A stretch of DNA of 54,458 nucleotides, from assembly GCF_002954775.1 (NCBI RefSeq), contig NZ_PJME01000057.1:1-54458 (forward strand), read 5' to 3'. A program made the translations under genes and the position numbers. Below, in pieces: positions 8,016 to 16,148 of the stretch. The first letter of the stretch is position 1; each line of letters starts with the position of its first letter. The notes under the pieces are model-generated. The model searched no databases, had not been told where the DNA came from, and was given only the letters and a program-made list of their open reading frames with translations. The DNA is from Streptomyces geranii (lineage in GTDB: Bacteria > Actinomycetota > Actinomycetes > Streptomycetales > Streptomycetaceae).

Positions 8016-8917
8016 AGCCACCGTCCGTACCAGAACAGCCAGGGTCAGACGAGCCCAGCAGGCGAGGCCGCAAACCGGGGGACATCTCCGAGGAGGCGGG
8101 CGCCTGCCACCGGGCGTGGCTGAAGCCGGTCCGCAGCCGCCTGTCCGTCTCCCGCCTCACTCTCGACGACCTCGTCAGCCTCACCGGCTACTCCAAGACC
8201 CGCATCTCCACCCTCCTGCGCGGCATGGAGTACTACCCCGGCTGGGAGATCACCTACAGCGTGGTGCGCGCCCTGGACCTCCCCGTCTGGCCACTGCGCC
8301 GGCTGTGGACCGCGGCGGCCCGCGAGGCGCACAAGGACCAGGAGTGGATCGAGGAACGCATACACGAAGTCCAGTCGCTCAAGCCGGAACGGCCGCCCGT
8401 GGCCCACCAGGCATTCACCGACGCCATGCGCGAGCCCTACACCGCCTACGCCCGCGCCTTACTCCACAGCGACCCCCGCGCCCACTGGGTCGTCGCGGAA
8501 ACCTTCGACATCCTCTGGCTCGGCTGGGACGAAGCCGTCGCCAGCTCCGACGTACGACGCCACGCCTGGCGCCTGCTGCGCTCCCGCGTCATGCTCCGCG
8601 CCCACCACCACGGCGGCCACCCCGACCTGCGCCCGGCGGCGTTCTCCACCGTCACCCAGAGCCGCATCGGCGACCTCACGGCCCGCTTCGCCGAAGTCAG
8701 TGAACTGGCCGCCTTCTTCGACGCCGTCGGCCAACTGCCCCCCGACCAGCTCGACATCATCGTCCTGCGCCACCTGTGCGGCATCGACGACGCCACCGTC
8801 CCCACGGTCACCGGCCTGTCCCCGGCCAGGGTCCACGCCTACGACCACCTCGCCCGAGGGGCCCTGGAGACCATCCACCTTCGCCACGACGCGCCTGGAG
8901 TGATCACCCCGAAATGA
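8012..8917 (+). CDS. XRE-type HTH protein with sigma-region-4-like C-terminus
   Basis: A 301-residue putative regulator. Residues about 47-90 form an HTH (RLTLDDLVSLTGYSKTRIST then LLRGMEYYPGW), and residues about 240-288 look like sigma region 4 (LPPDQLDIIVLRHLCGIDD, then TVTGLSPARVHAYDHLARG). No sigma region 2 is visible, so it is unlikely to be a classical sigma factor; two DNA-binding ends joined by a helical middle are seen. Both ends overlap neighbours by ATGA (8012-8015 and 8914-8917), giving a tightly coupled three-gene operon with a small membrane protein before it and a DUF6207-tailed protein after it. Confidence 0.7.
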   Translation: MKPPSVPEQPGSDEPSRRGRKPGDISEEAGACHRAWLKPVRSRLSVSRLTLDDLVSLTGYSKTRISTLLRGMEYYPGWEITYSVVRALDLPVWPLRRLWTAAAREAHKDQEWIEERIHEVQSLKPERPPVAHQAFTDAMREPYTAYARALLHSDPRAHWVVAETFDILWLGWDEAVASSDVRRHAWRLLRSRVMLRAHHHGGHPDLRPAAFSTVTQSRIGDLTARFAEVSELAAFFDAVGQLPPDQLDIIVLRHLCGIDDATVPTVTGLSPARVHAYDHLARGALETIHLRHDAPGVITPK

Positions 8918-9927
8918 AAGCCATCGACGACCTCCTCGCCCGCTCACTGCTCCTGAAGAACCCTCAGATCCCACAGGACACCGTCGCCTACGACGACATC
9001 GCCTACCCCCTCCTCATGATCGATGGCCCCTTCCCCGGAGGAGACCTCGGACACGACCTGGCGGACGAGACCGCCGCCGCGTACCTGCGCTCGCTGTGCG
9101 AAGTGGCCGTCAGCCACTCGGCTTCCGGACAACTCGCCGAACAGCTCACCGACTTCATCACCGAACAGCTGCCCGCCCCCCGGGGCGCCTGGCTCCTGGG
9201 CTGCCTCCTGCAGCTCACCGACGCCGACGAGGGAGCCCGCTTCTGGTGGCAGTACGCCGCCGGAGCCGGAGACACCGCCGCCTCCTACTGCCTCTACCTC
9301 CACCACCGCGCCCTCGGGGACCGCCACGCCGCCGCGTTCTGGCACGACCAGAGCGACATCGCCGACACCGACGACGACCTCGTCTGCAGAAACGGCATCG
9401 ACGACAGCGTCCCCACCTTCCTGCGCATCCTCCACCGCCTCACTCCCACCACCGGCCGCGCGCACACCGACACCACCCTCGCCGTCATGGACTACGTCGC
9501 CGCCGCCGTCACCGCCGGCTACGACCTCCACCCCGAATACGAGATCCCTCTCCCGGGGCCGTACTTCGCCGAGCACATCGAGATCCTCCTCGCCGCCACC
9601 TCACCGGATCCGCACCGCGGACGGCGGCCGACCCGCGCCCTTCCCAACCGCCCCACCGACACCAACACCGACGACCGGCCGGACGAAGAGCATGCGGAAG
9701 AACCGGAGCAGGTCCTCGTGGAGGTCGCAGCCGCCGACGACGAATCCGCATCCGCGTTCCGCGACGCCGTCGCCGCCTGCTGGGAGAGAGCCACCCTCCG
9801 CACGGCCCGCGCGCGGGAGAGCGACCGTTCCGGTGTGCGCCGTCTGTCCTACTACCTCGACCGGCGCCCCCTCACCGAGGCGCTCCGGACACCCCGTGCC
9901 CGCACCGCACAAGACCGGATCGGATGA
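8914..9927 (+). CDS. helical protein with C-terminal DUF6207-like domain
   Basis: A 337-residue protein. The first ~230 residues are acidic and helical (FITEQLPAPRGAWLLGCLLQ and an ARFWWQYAAGAGDTAASYCL repeat-like helix pair), of a type often found after HTH/sigma-like genes in Streptomyces. After a Pro/Asp-rich linker, residues about 266-320 (QVLVEVAAADDESASAFRD, then GVRRLSYYLDRRP) match the standalone DUF6207 protein at 2978-3238 in order and spacing. The start overlaps the preceding stop as ATGA, which overrides longer in-frame extensions. Function unknown; operon context suggests it works with the HTH protein. Confidence 0.65.
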   Translation: MKAIDDLLARSLLLKNPQIPQDTVAYDDIAYPLLMIDGPFPGGDLGHDLADETAAAYLRSLCEVAVSHSASGQLAEQLTDFITEQLPAPRGAWLLGCLLQLTDADEGARFWWQYAAGAGDTAASYCLYLHHRALGDRHAAAFWHDQSDIADTDDDLVCRNGIDDSVPTFLRILHRLTPTTGRAHTDTTLAVMDYVAAAVTAGYDLHPEYEIPLPGPYFAEHIEILLAATSPDPHRGRRPTRALPNRPTDTNTDDRPDEEHAEEPEQVLVEVAAADDESASAFRDAVAACWERATLRTARARESDRSGVRRLSYYLDRRPLTEALRTPRARTAQDRIG

Positions 9928-10019
9928 GCACGTCCGTGGACACGACGTAGAGGCGTGCCGAGCACCCCGGGGCGCGATCCCACCGTTTCCGGCCTGTGGA
10001 CAACCCGCGTCCGGGCCGC

Positions 10020-10607
10020 TCAACGGCCTCGGAGCGCGGCGCGGATGGCGGCGACGTGGGGCCGGATGAAGGCCCGCGCCCGCTGTTCGGCCTGAGCGCG
10101 CTCTTCGTCGGTCAGGACCCGCCGTACGCACAGTTCGGTGATCTCGACCTCGTACGAGCGGTAGTCGTTGGCGGGCCGGGGCAGCGGGACGGAGTACAGG
10201 TGCCAGCCGTGCGCGGTCGCCCGCCACAGCTGCCGGTCGCCTTCGGTGAGGGTGCCGTAGTGGTCGATGAACATCGCCACGACGTCCGCGGTGAAGTACG
10301 TCGACCGCCGGTCGCCCGCCGCGCACCTCGGGCAGCCGGCCGGCCTTGCCCGTGCACACCGCGAGGCACCGGTCGTAGCGCGGCGGCCAGAAGCGGGGAT
10401 GGGCACGCTGCTGGGTGTAGGTGCGGCCGACGCGCAGGCGGTGGACCTCGACGTGGCCGCCAGCCTCCAGGCTGCGCACGGGCCGCCGTACGGCGGCCCG
10501 CTGGGTGTCGCTCGGCTGCTCGACTCTGTAGACGATCCGAGCGAGGCCGGTGACCGACGCGGCCAGCGGGTGCCGTCGACGTCGCGTAGCACTGGCGGAT
10601 GCTCCAT
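10020..10607 (-). pseudogene. frameshifted hypothetical protein with zinc-ribbon-like Cys
   Basis: Three minus-strand frames must be joined to read a coherent protein. It begins MEHPPVLRDVDGTRW at the ATG at 10607, continues in another frame as LAASVTGLARIVYRVEQPS and VRSLEAGGHVEVHRLRVGRT to RYDRCLAVCTGK, and then continues in a third frame as GCPRCAAGDRRSTYFTADV to the stop at 10020. Breaks fall near 10555-10565 and 10325-10340. The CAVC/CPRC pair hints at a zinc ribbon. Function unknown. It lies beside a truncated transposase, so decay is plausible, but two indels in GC-rich runs could also be sequence errors. Confidence 0.6.
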
Positions 10608-10632
10608 GGTCCGTTCCCTGTGAGCTGGTCGT

Positions 10633-11408
10633 TTAACGATCGACGTTGACTCTCCGTGGTTTCGTGCCGATTTTGTGATGGGCGGGGCGGCTGTATGCCT
10701 CGCCAGTCGCAAGGACGCGGCCCACGTCGTGACGGGGGGCCGGACGGCGGTTCTTCGAACCAAGTGGCCTTCCTGGTCCAGGTGTTGAAGGTTTCGGTGC
10801 ACTGGCCGGAGAGCCGGTCTTCGTGCACAGGTTCCTGAACCCCCGTCGGACGTGGGCAGGGGTGAGTCTGTTCGGCTCGGCCGGCTTCTCCCAGGGCCTG
10901 CGGAGGTCGGTGGCCAGTGGCCGGGCGAGCCGGAGCTGGGCGTAGGCGGCGATCACCAGCCAGGTCCACCGGTCGGCCGCATCCGAACTGCGAAGCCGGG
11001 GCTTGGTCCAGCCGAGTGTCTGCTTGAGCAGGCGGAACGTGTGCTCCAGGTCGAAACGCCGGAGGAAGGACTGCCAGCAGCGGTCGACGTCCGCCGCGCT
11101 GGCTCCGGTGCCTGACCACCACAGCCAGACCGGCTTGTTCACCCCGCCAGACGGCAGTTTCTCCACGGCGAGGCGGATGACGGTGCCTTCGATGAGCGGC
11201 AGTGGTCCGTCGTGCTCGATCCAGGCTGCCCGCCGGGTGAGCCTTGGGTGCAGTCGGTCCCATGCCCGCGCGGTCGCTTTGCCGTAGAGGCGGGTGTCGG
11301 CGACCGTCACGGCCTGCTCGATGCCCCAGGTGGAGGGATCGCCGAAGACGAACTCGCCACCGTGCTTGGGTGGTCGGCCGCCCAGGGGGTTGGCCAGGGC
11401 GAACTCGT
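10633..11408 (-). mobile_element. transposase, 5'-truncated (IS4/IS701-like DDE type)
   Basis: The frame encodes the C-terminal ~250 residues of a DDE-type transposase of a kind widespread in Streptomyces: LGGRPPKHGGEFVFGDPSTW, VTVADTRLYGKATARAWDRL, GTVIRLAVEKLPSGG, then FLRRFDLEHTFRLLKQTLGW and PGPGRPLGSKNRRPAPRHDV. The catalytic-Glu helix region (DLEHTFRLLK) is present but the N-terminal half is missing. Similarity stops near 11408, where an acetyltransferase fragment begins on the opposite strand. So the element is dead and was truncated by recombination at that junction. Confidence 0.8.
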
Positions 11409-11623
11409 TGCGGGATGGTTACGCCGCCGAGGCGTGCGCGGCGGCACTCGACTGGTTCGACCGCGTCTTTCCCGGTGAGCCGGTGGTGCTCGCCACCCAG
11501 ACCGCAAACGTCGCCTCGATGCGCCTTGTGGCAAAGCTGGGGTTCACAGAGGTAGAGCGGTTCCATGCCTGGGGCGCTGAGCAGTGGCTCGGCGTGCGGT
11601 CCTCGGTCACACCGTCCGATTGA
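11409..11623 (+). pseudogene. GNAT acetyltransferase C-terminal fragment
   Basis: The reading RDGYAAEACAAALDWFDR, then VVLATQTANVASMRLVAKLG and FTEVERFHAWGAEQW, is the C-terminal half of a RimJ/RimL-like GNAT N-acetyltransferase, ending at the TGA at 11623. The N-terminal half is absent: the preceding bases belong to the truncated transposase. The longer open frame from 11294 runs antisense through the transposase and is not a real N-terminus. Confidence 0.75.
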
Positions 11624-11990
11624 TGAAGGCACGGGTTCAGGCTTGTGCGGCAATCTCGCCAAACGAGGGCATTCCTAGGTAGATCGGCTGTCTGGCTCTT
11701 GCCGTTTGTACGTCCACCGACCAAGTTCAAGCCGCGTTCGACGCCGGACCTTAAATGACAAGCTGAGTGGCTGGCGCCCATCACAGTCGGCCATGGAGTG
11801 CTTGGTGATCTGCCGGATAGCCGTCCGGCGTCGTGTCGATATCGGACTCGTGCCGCTCGGTTACCGAAGAGCTTTGCCGAGACCTCACGCAACCGTTCGG
11901 GCGCGCTTTGAATCATGATTCATGATTCGCGAATCATAAAACAGATGTCAACTACCCTGTGAATTCCGTGCACCTTGGGAAGCGCTGGGA
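11624..11990. other. intergenic with ATGATTC inverted repeats
   Basis: About 365 bases without a supported gene. Near the right end four copies of ATGATTC/GAATCAT (11910-11916, 11915-11921, 11922-11928, 11931-11937) form overlapping palindromes, including the perfect 16-mer at 11922-11937, in a locally A+T-rich patch. This looks like an operator or an element end. Confidence 0.5.
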
Positions 11991-12422
11991 TCACATCCAC
12001 TGGTGAAGTCCGCCCCGACCCGGGCGGACCGCTCCGGGAGAGAGGCCGAGCACCCGGACGTCGGCCCCGTCCCAGGCCTTGGGCTGGGCGGTGGCGACGC
12101 GTGCCCCATCCAGGCGCTCGGCGCCGGGCATGGCCACATGGTGGGTGTGGCACCAGCCCAGAGACCGCTCGTGGCCCGAGGCAGCCAAGACGGCGGCGAG
12201 ATCGAGCGGATGAAAAACCACCTGGTCGAGCATGCCGAGGTGGCCGGCGAGTCCGGTGCGTACCCGGTCCGCTTCCGCGAGTGCGGCCAGCGCGACATGG
12301 ACGCGCCAGGCCCCGGTCTCGGCGGCCTGGTAAAGAAGGCGGGAGGCCAGGACGTTACCCGAGCCCAGAGCGAGCAGCGCGCTGTCGTCGAGGACTACAT
12401 CGACAGGAGCGACAGGGTTCAC
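11991..12422 (-). CDS. PIN-domain-like protein, putative toxin
   Basis: A 143-residue protein whose N-terminus (DVVLDDSALLALGSGN) and the AALAEADRV and DGARVATAQPKAWDG segments follow the PIN/VapC layout of spaced acidic residues used for metal-dependent RNA cleavage. The GTG start overlaps the TGA of the upstream gene (12419-12422), so translation is coupled to a 69-residue partner as in toxin-antitoxin pairs. The fit to PIN is by eye and divergent; family, RNase activity and toxicity are inference. Confidence 0.5.
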   Translation of the reverse strand: MNPVAPVDVVLDDSALLALGSGNVLASRLLYQAAETGAWRVHVALAALAEADRVRTGLAGHLGMLDQVVFHPLDLAAVLAASGHERSLGWCHTHHVAMPGAERLDGARVATAQPKAWDGADVRVLGLSPGAVRPGRGGLHQWM

Positions 12423-12628
12423 GCGGCGCTGCCGAGCCGGCGCGTGAGCTCATCGTCCGCTGCGCGGTCCTGCTCGGGATCCGGGGCGTAGCCGGAGAGC
12501 GCGTGCAGGACTTCGAGGGTCTTCGCGACCTGCTCGTCCCGCTTGCTCTGCGTGAGGGTGTGGGTCGGTGAGGTTCGCTGCACACGTGCTCCCTGTTCGG
12601 GGAGAGCCGTGGTGTCTGTGAGGGACAT
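12419..12628 (-). CDS. small helical protein, putative antitoxin partner
   Basis: A 69-residue protein (MSLTDTTALPEQG...) with a charged C-terminal helix (SKRDEQVAKTLEVLHAL, then PEQDRAADDELTRRLG). The ATG at 12628 has GGAGAA six bases upstream, which overrides the long in-frame extension. Its stop overlaps the GTG of the PIN-like gene. Gene order, size and overlap are those of antitoxin-toxin operons; no antitoxin DNA-binding fold is recognisable. Confidence 0.5.
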   Translation of the reverse strand: MSLTDTTALPEQGARVQRTSPTHTLTQSKRDEQVAKTLEVLHALSGYAPDPEQDRAADDELTRRLGSAA

Positions 12629-12844
12629 GCGCTGTTCTCCAGGGGCCTCGGCGTGCCGGAATCCGGCCCGACATGACTGCTGCTGGCCACGTAAACGCTG
12701 ACCCCCGGTCGCGAACGTGTGTTGCTCGGCCATCGTGACCCAGTCGGCCCGCGTGCGCATGCTGACCGCAATCGATGACGGCGTACGGCTCGCGGGCGCG
12801 CAACACTGACCGTGTCGGCGACGGGCCACGGTTGCATGGCTGCT

Positions 12845-12989
12845 CACCGTCAGGATCTGGAGGGGTTGTTTGACGCGGATCCGGATTGTTCGGGGGCGTC
12901 GTATGTGCGTGAGGGCGGGTTTTTGGGGTGCGGATCGGTTTGACGCGGGGTTCTTCGGGATTTCGCCGCGTGAGGCGTTGTCGATGGAT
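12845..12989 (+). pseudogene. type I polyketide synthase ketosynthase fragment
   Basis: The reading DLEGLFDADPDCSGASYVRE followed, after a one-base frame break near 12935, by ADRFDAGFFGISPREALSMD is an unmistakable N-terminal ketosynthase segment of a modular PKS. The active-site Cys and the rest are absent, and low-GC third positions (many T/G) differ from the neighbours. It ends abruptly at about 12989, where Tn3-transposase-like sequence begins. A non-functional recombination relic. Confidence 0.75.
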
Positions 12990-13195
12990 CCTCCGCATAC
13001 GACCCTCGACCTCGTGGAGGTCATACGCGAGCTCTGGGCGGAGGGCTGGCAGATCACCGGTGAGGACCTGGCCGCGATCAGCCCGTACCTGACCGACCAC
13101 ATCATGAGGTTCGGTTCGTACGCCACCACTGAGCTGACCGCGTGCCCGGACGCCTTGGACCCGCACCTGGACGTCGACTTCGACGCGGAGGAAGA
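12990..13195 (+). mobile_element. Tn3-family transposase C-terminal fragment
   Basis: Directly after the ketosynthase scrap, in the same frame, the reading TLDLVEVIRELWAEGWQITG then EDLAAISPYLTDHIMRFGSY and ALDPHLDVDF matches the C-terminal tail of actinobacterial Tn3-family TnpA proteins (SPY-x3-HI-xRFG-Y pattern). The catalytic DDE region is missing. It marks a past Tn3 insertion or deletion endpoint. Confidence 0.6.
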
Positions 13196-13275
13196 GCCGG
13201 CCGCATCCCGACCGAGCGGGTGCACACCCCCGACGGCATCGCGGCGGCCCGCTGGTTCCAGGCCAGTGACGTCGG

Positions 13276-13842
13276 TCAGAGGGGAGGACCGGAGTGGAGG
13301 ATCCGCTGGAAGAACCGGTGGTCTCGCCATGCACCGTTGATGTGCAGGTACTTCGGTGCGGTTCCGTATTGGTGGAAGCCGGCCTTCTTCAGGACCCGCT
13401 GCGATGCCAGGTTGTGTAGCTGCGTGCCCGCCTCCAGACGGTGCAGGGCGAAGTCCCAGCGAGCGCAGAAGCAGGCGGCTTCGACAGCTGCTGTAGCAAG
13501 ACCGCGGCCGGCCCACTCGCTGTCGGTCCAGTAGCCGACGCTTGCACTGCGCAGGGGCCCCAGAACGATCTTGGAGAGAGAGATCCCGCCGACGATCCTG
13601 CCGGTCTTCACCTCGACGAGCACCCAGGGCATGAACGTGCCTGCCCGGCGCTGTGCGAGCTGCTCCTTGATGAGGGACCGCTGCCCGACTTCGGTGTAGT
13701 ACTCCTCCGGCCGGTCCGGCTCCCACGGCTGCAGGTAGCTGCGGTTTCGCAGCAGCGCCTGAGACAGGGAGCCGGCGTCTTCGAGAGTGGTCGGTCTCAT
13801 TTCCACGCCGAGTTCCAGCAGTGTGGGAGTCGGCGCAGTCAT
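13276..13842 (-). CDS. GNAT N-acetyltransferase, last gene of the RiPP-like operon
   Basis: A 188-residue RimJ/RimL-type acetyltransferase using acetyl-CoA. Motif A is ASVGYWTDSEWAGRGLATAA, followed by the LEAGTQLHNLASQRVLKKAG segment typical of the family. Its start overlaps the stop of the hydroxylase-like gene by four bases (13839-13842), so it belongs to the same operon as precursor, P450, exporter and hydroxylase. In that context it could acetylate the N-terminus or the Lys of the mature peptide, or give self-protection; this is inference. Length is normal and the gene looks intact. Confidence 0.85.
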   Translation of the reverse strand: MTAPTPTLLELGVEMRPTTLEDAGSLSQALLRNRSYLQPWEPDRPEEYYTEVGQRSLIKEQLAQRRAGTFMPWVLVEVKTGRIVGGISLSKIVLGPLRSASVGYWTDSEWAGRGLATAAVEAACFCARWDFALHRLEAGTQLHNLASQRVLKKAGFHQYGTAPKYLHINGAWRDHRFFQRILHSGPPL

Positions 13843-14855
13843 GGGGTGGAACAGGCGTGTGCCACTGGCTTTGCCGGCCGCAGGTATTCGTCGAGGCGCC
13901 GCCCGCAGCGCACGCGGAATCGTGCGACGGGTTGTGCGCGGTCGAGGTCGAGGACGATGGTCCGCTCCTCGGTCCAGCCCTGGAGCCGGAACTCGGCGTT
14001 CCCGATGTGCACGAGTCCGAAGCGGGGTTCACCCGCGATGCAGAGCGTGAGCCGTCCGTCCTGTACCTCGACGGAGCCCGGCAGGCTGTCGTCGGGGTCG
14101 GCTCCGGAGTCGTCCGACCAGTCGGGGAAGTTCGCGGGGATGTCGACCTGACAGCGCAGTGCCAGTTGTTCGAAGGGCTGCAGGGGGATGGGCTCCCTGG
14201 CCATGAGGACATCGCTCCAGGGCAGCTCGTCGAGGAAACCGACCGGAAAGAGCGCCATGAGCTCCGGAGTCGGGACGGTATCCACCACGAGGTGGATCCG
14301 TCGTTCTGCGCCCCGGTTCTTGGCTATGTGGAGCCGGTCGAAGTCTGCGTACCAGAGGCGGCCCGCCTCCCAATGGTACGTCTGGCCGTCCACGGTGAGC
14401 TCGGCGCCGGGCTGGGTCACGATGGGGATGTGCAGGCGCAGGAACCCCCAGGGGAAGTTGGTGTGCCCGTCGCTGTGCTCGTGGGTCTCCGCGCCGGCTC
14501 CGAGCGCCATGAGACGCGCGCTGTGCAGCGGGGCGGGAACGGCGGCCAAGACCTCGGCGTGGTAAGGGCACCGGTCGAGCACAGGGGTGTCGAGGTGGTC
14601 CTCGAGTCCGGCGCCGCCGGGGTCGGTGCGCCGGACGTTTCCTGTGGGGCCTCGAAGAGGAATGATCTTCCAGTCGAAGGTGTCCTCCTCGCCCAGTCCG
14701 TTCTGGTGGACCGGGCGGTTCGGGCGCCACGTGAGGTCGGCGAGGCCCTTCACCTCGACTGCGAGCCGTGCAGCGTCGAAACTGAGGCCGAGGGGGGCGG
14801 CGGGGGGCAGGTGATGCCATGTGGCGCCGGACGGACGTTCCAACGGAGAGGACAC
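13839..14855 (-). CDS. aspartyl/asparaginyl beta-hydroxylase-like Fe(II)/2-oxoglutarate enzyme
   Basis: A 338-residue protein. Residues about 112-192 match the aspartyl/asparaginyl beta-hydroxylase fold (Fe(II), O2 and 2-oxoglutarate dependent): LGAGAETHEHSD with the HxD ligand pair H127/D129, LRLHIPIVTQPGAELTVDG, distal His in DFDRLHIAKN (H176), and RRIHLVVD with the likely 2-oxoglutarate-binding Arg. The C-terminal ~130 residues are not assigned. It starts at GTG nine bases after the exporter stop and overlaps the acetyltransferase start, so it is co-transcribed with the P450 and precursor. The precursor has no Asp or Asn, so if it is a tailoring enzyme it must oxidise another residue or another substrate. 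Confidence 0.85.
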   Translation of the reverse strand: MSSPLERPSGATWHHLPPAAPLGLSFDAARLAVEVKGLADLTWRPNRPVHQNGLGEEDTFDWKIIPLRGPTGNVRRTDPGGAGLEDHLDTPVLDRCPYHAEVLAAVPAPLHSARLMALGAGAETHEHSDGHTNFPWGFLRLHIPIVTQPGAELTVDGQTYHWEAGRLWYADFDRLHIAKNRGAERRIHLVVDTVPTPELMALFPVGFLDELPWSDVLMAREPIPLQPFEQLALRCQVDIPANFPDWSDDSGADPDDSLPGSVEVQDGRLTLCIAGEPRFGLVHIGNAEFRLQGWTEERTIVLDLDRAQPVARFRVRCGRRLDEYLRPAKPVAHACSTP

Positions 14856-14864
14856 GGGGGAGCC

Positions 14865-16148
14865 CTACCCTTCGGTAGATCGAGCTGACTGGTGGGAGGC
14901 CGGAGTGTCGGCGGCCTCAGCTGCCTCTGGACCTGCCTTGGACGGGGCGATGCGCCAGGGTCGGTGCCGGCCGATGAGTGCAGCCGCCGTCAACGCGGCG
15001 ATGCCGGCGCTCGTGAACACCCAGGGCATGGGCATCCAGTCGGCCAAAAGCCCTCCGACTGCCAGGCCGACTCCCTGGGTGGCGATCGAGCCGGCTCCCG
15101 TGAGCGTCATCGCACGGCCTCTCAGCCCTGCGGGCACACGTTCCACGTACAGCTGGTCAAGGGGAAGCGCGAAGGCTGTTCCGGCACCGCTGACGAGCAG
15201 CAGGCCCAGTGCCAGGGGCAGTGAGGGGGAGAAGGCGAAGAGGAGCAGGGGGGCGCCTGCGAGGAGGAGGAGCGCGGGTACCCACCGGCTTCGCTCCTGA
15301 GGTCCCAGGAATCGGGCGACGGCCGCTTCGCCGATGAGGGTGCCGACCGCGGGGAAGGCCAGGAGGAACCCGACGCTCTCGGGTCCGCCACCGAGCTCGG
15401 CGGCATACGGCGCTGCGAGCCCCTCCGGCAGGACGATGAGGGCGGTTGGTATCCACTGGAGAAGCAGGAGCCGTCGCAGGACCGGATCGTCGAGGATGGA
15501 GCGGTTGCCGCGGAATGTCTCGCGGATGATGCCCGATTCGCGGTGAGTGCCGCTGGCGGTTGCCGGCCTTGGCCGGACGAACATCAGCACCATCGTGAGG
15601 GAGAAGGCAAACGTCGCCGCGTCGACGAACAGCGTCGCCCTAGGCGTCAGGATGATCAGTAGGGCTCCACCCAGACCGAAGCCGATTATCTGCCCGACTT
15701 GGATGGTTCCCGAGAACATGGACCTGGCGAGCGGGTACCCGTTCATACCAATGATATCGGGGAGCATCACCTGCCTGGCGGCCCGGAACAAGGGGGACAG
15801 CGCCCCCGAGGCGGTCACCAGGATAAGAAGAACAGCGATGGGCATTCCGGGTACGGTCATGGCCAGGACACAGGCCATTCGGCTCGCGTCGCCGATCAGC
15901 ATGAGCCGCCGAGCCGGAACCAGGTCCACGATGGCAGAAGCCAGGGCCGCCGTGAGGATCTGGGGCATGAAACCCAGCGCGAACGTAATGGCGGCCATCA
16001 AAGCGGAGTTGGTGCGGTCGAAAACAAGGACAGAAAGGGCTACCTTCGTCAGCACGTCGCCGAGAATCGACACGGTATGTGCTGCAAAAAGGCCACTGAA
16101 TTCGCGATTGCGCAGAAGCTGGCCGTATGTGACGGTTCCGTCCATCAT
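14865..16148 (-). CDS. MFS transporter, probable exporter
   Basis: A 427-residue major facilitator superfamily protein with about 12 hydrophobic segments, resembling drug/macrolide-efflux-type permeases (YGQLLRNREFSGLFAAHTVS at the N-terminus, then VALSVLVFDRTNSALMAAI). The start is the ATG at 16148, whose ATGA overlaps the P450 stop; the longer frame upstream is antisense-like sequence inside the P450. Position in the operon suggests export of the modified peptide and self-resistance. The polar C-terminal tail is about 35 residues. No truncation seen. Confidence 0.9.
   Translation of the reverse strand: MMDGTVTYGQLLRNREFSGLFAAHTVSILGDVLTKVALSVLVFDRTNSALMAAITFALGFMPQILTAALASAIVDLVPARRLMLIGDASRMACVLAMTVPGMPIAVLLILVTASGALSPLFRAARQVMLPDIIGMNGYPLARSMFSGTIQVGQIIGFGLGGALLIILTPRATLFVDAATFAFSLTMVLMFVRPRPATASGTHRESGIIRETFRGNRSILDDPVLRRLLLLQWIPTALIVLPEGLAAPYAAELGGGPESVGFLLAFPAVGTLIGEAAVARFLGPQERSRWVPALLLLAGAPLLLFAFSPSLPLALGLLLVSGAGTAFALPLDQLYVERVPAGLRGRAMTLTGAGSIATQGVGLAVGGLLADWMPMPWVFTSAGIAALTAAALIGRHRPWRIAPSKAGPEAAEAADTPASHQSARSTEG

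Noticed and set aside
9995..10003. Perfect DnaA-box-like 9-mer TGTGGACAA
   Set aside because: It is isolated; one such 9-mer is not surprising in 54 kb on two strands, and no A+T-rich region or further boxes lie nearby.
11419..11916. 165-codon minus-strand frame beside the GNAT fragment
   Set aside because: It is antisense to the acetyltransferase fragment; a short GRTNGKSQTADLPRNALVWR stretch looked transposase-like but could not be supported.
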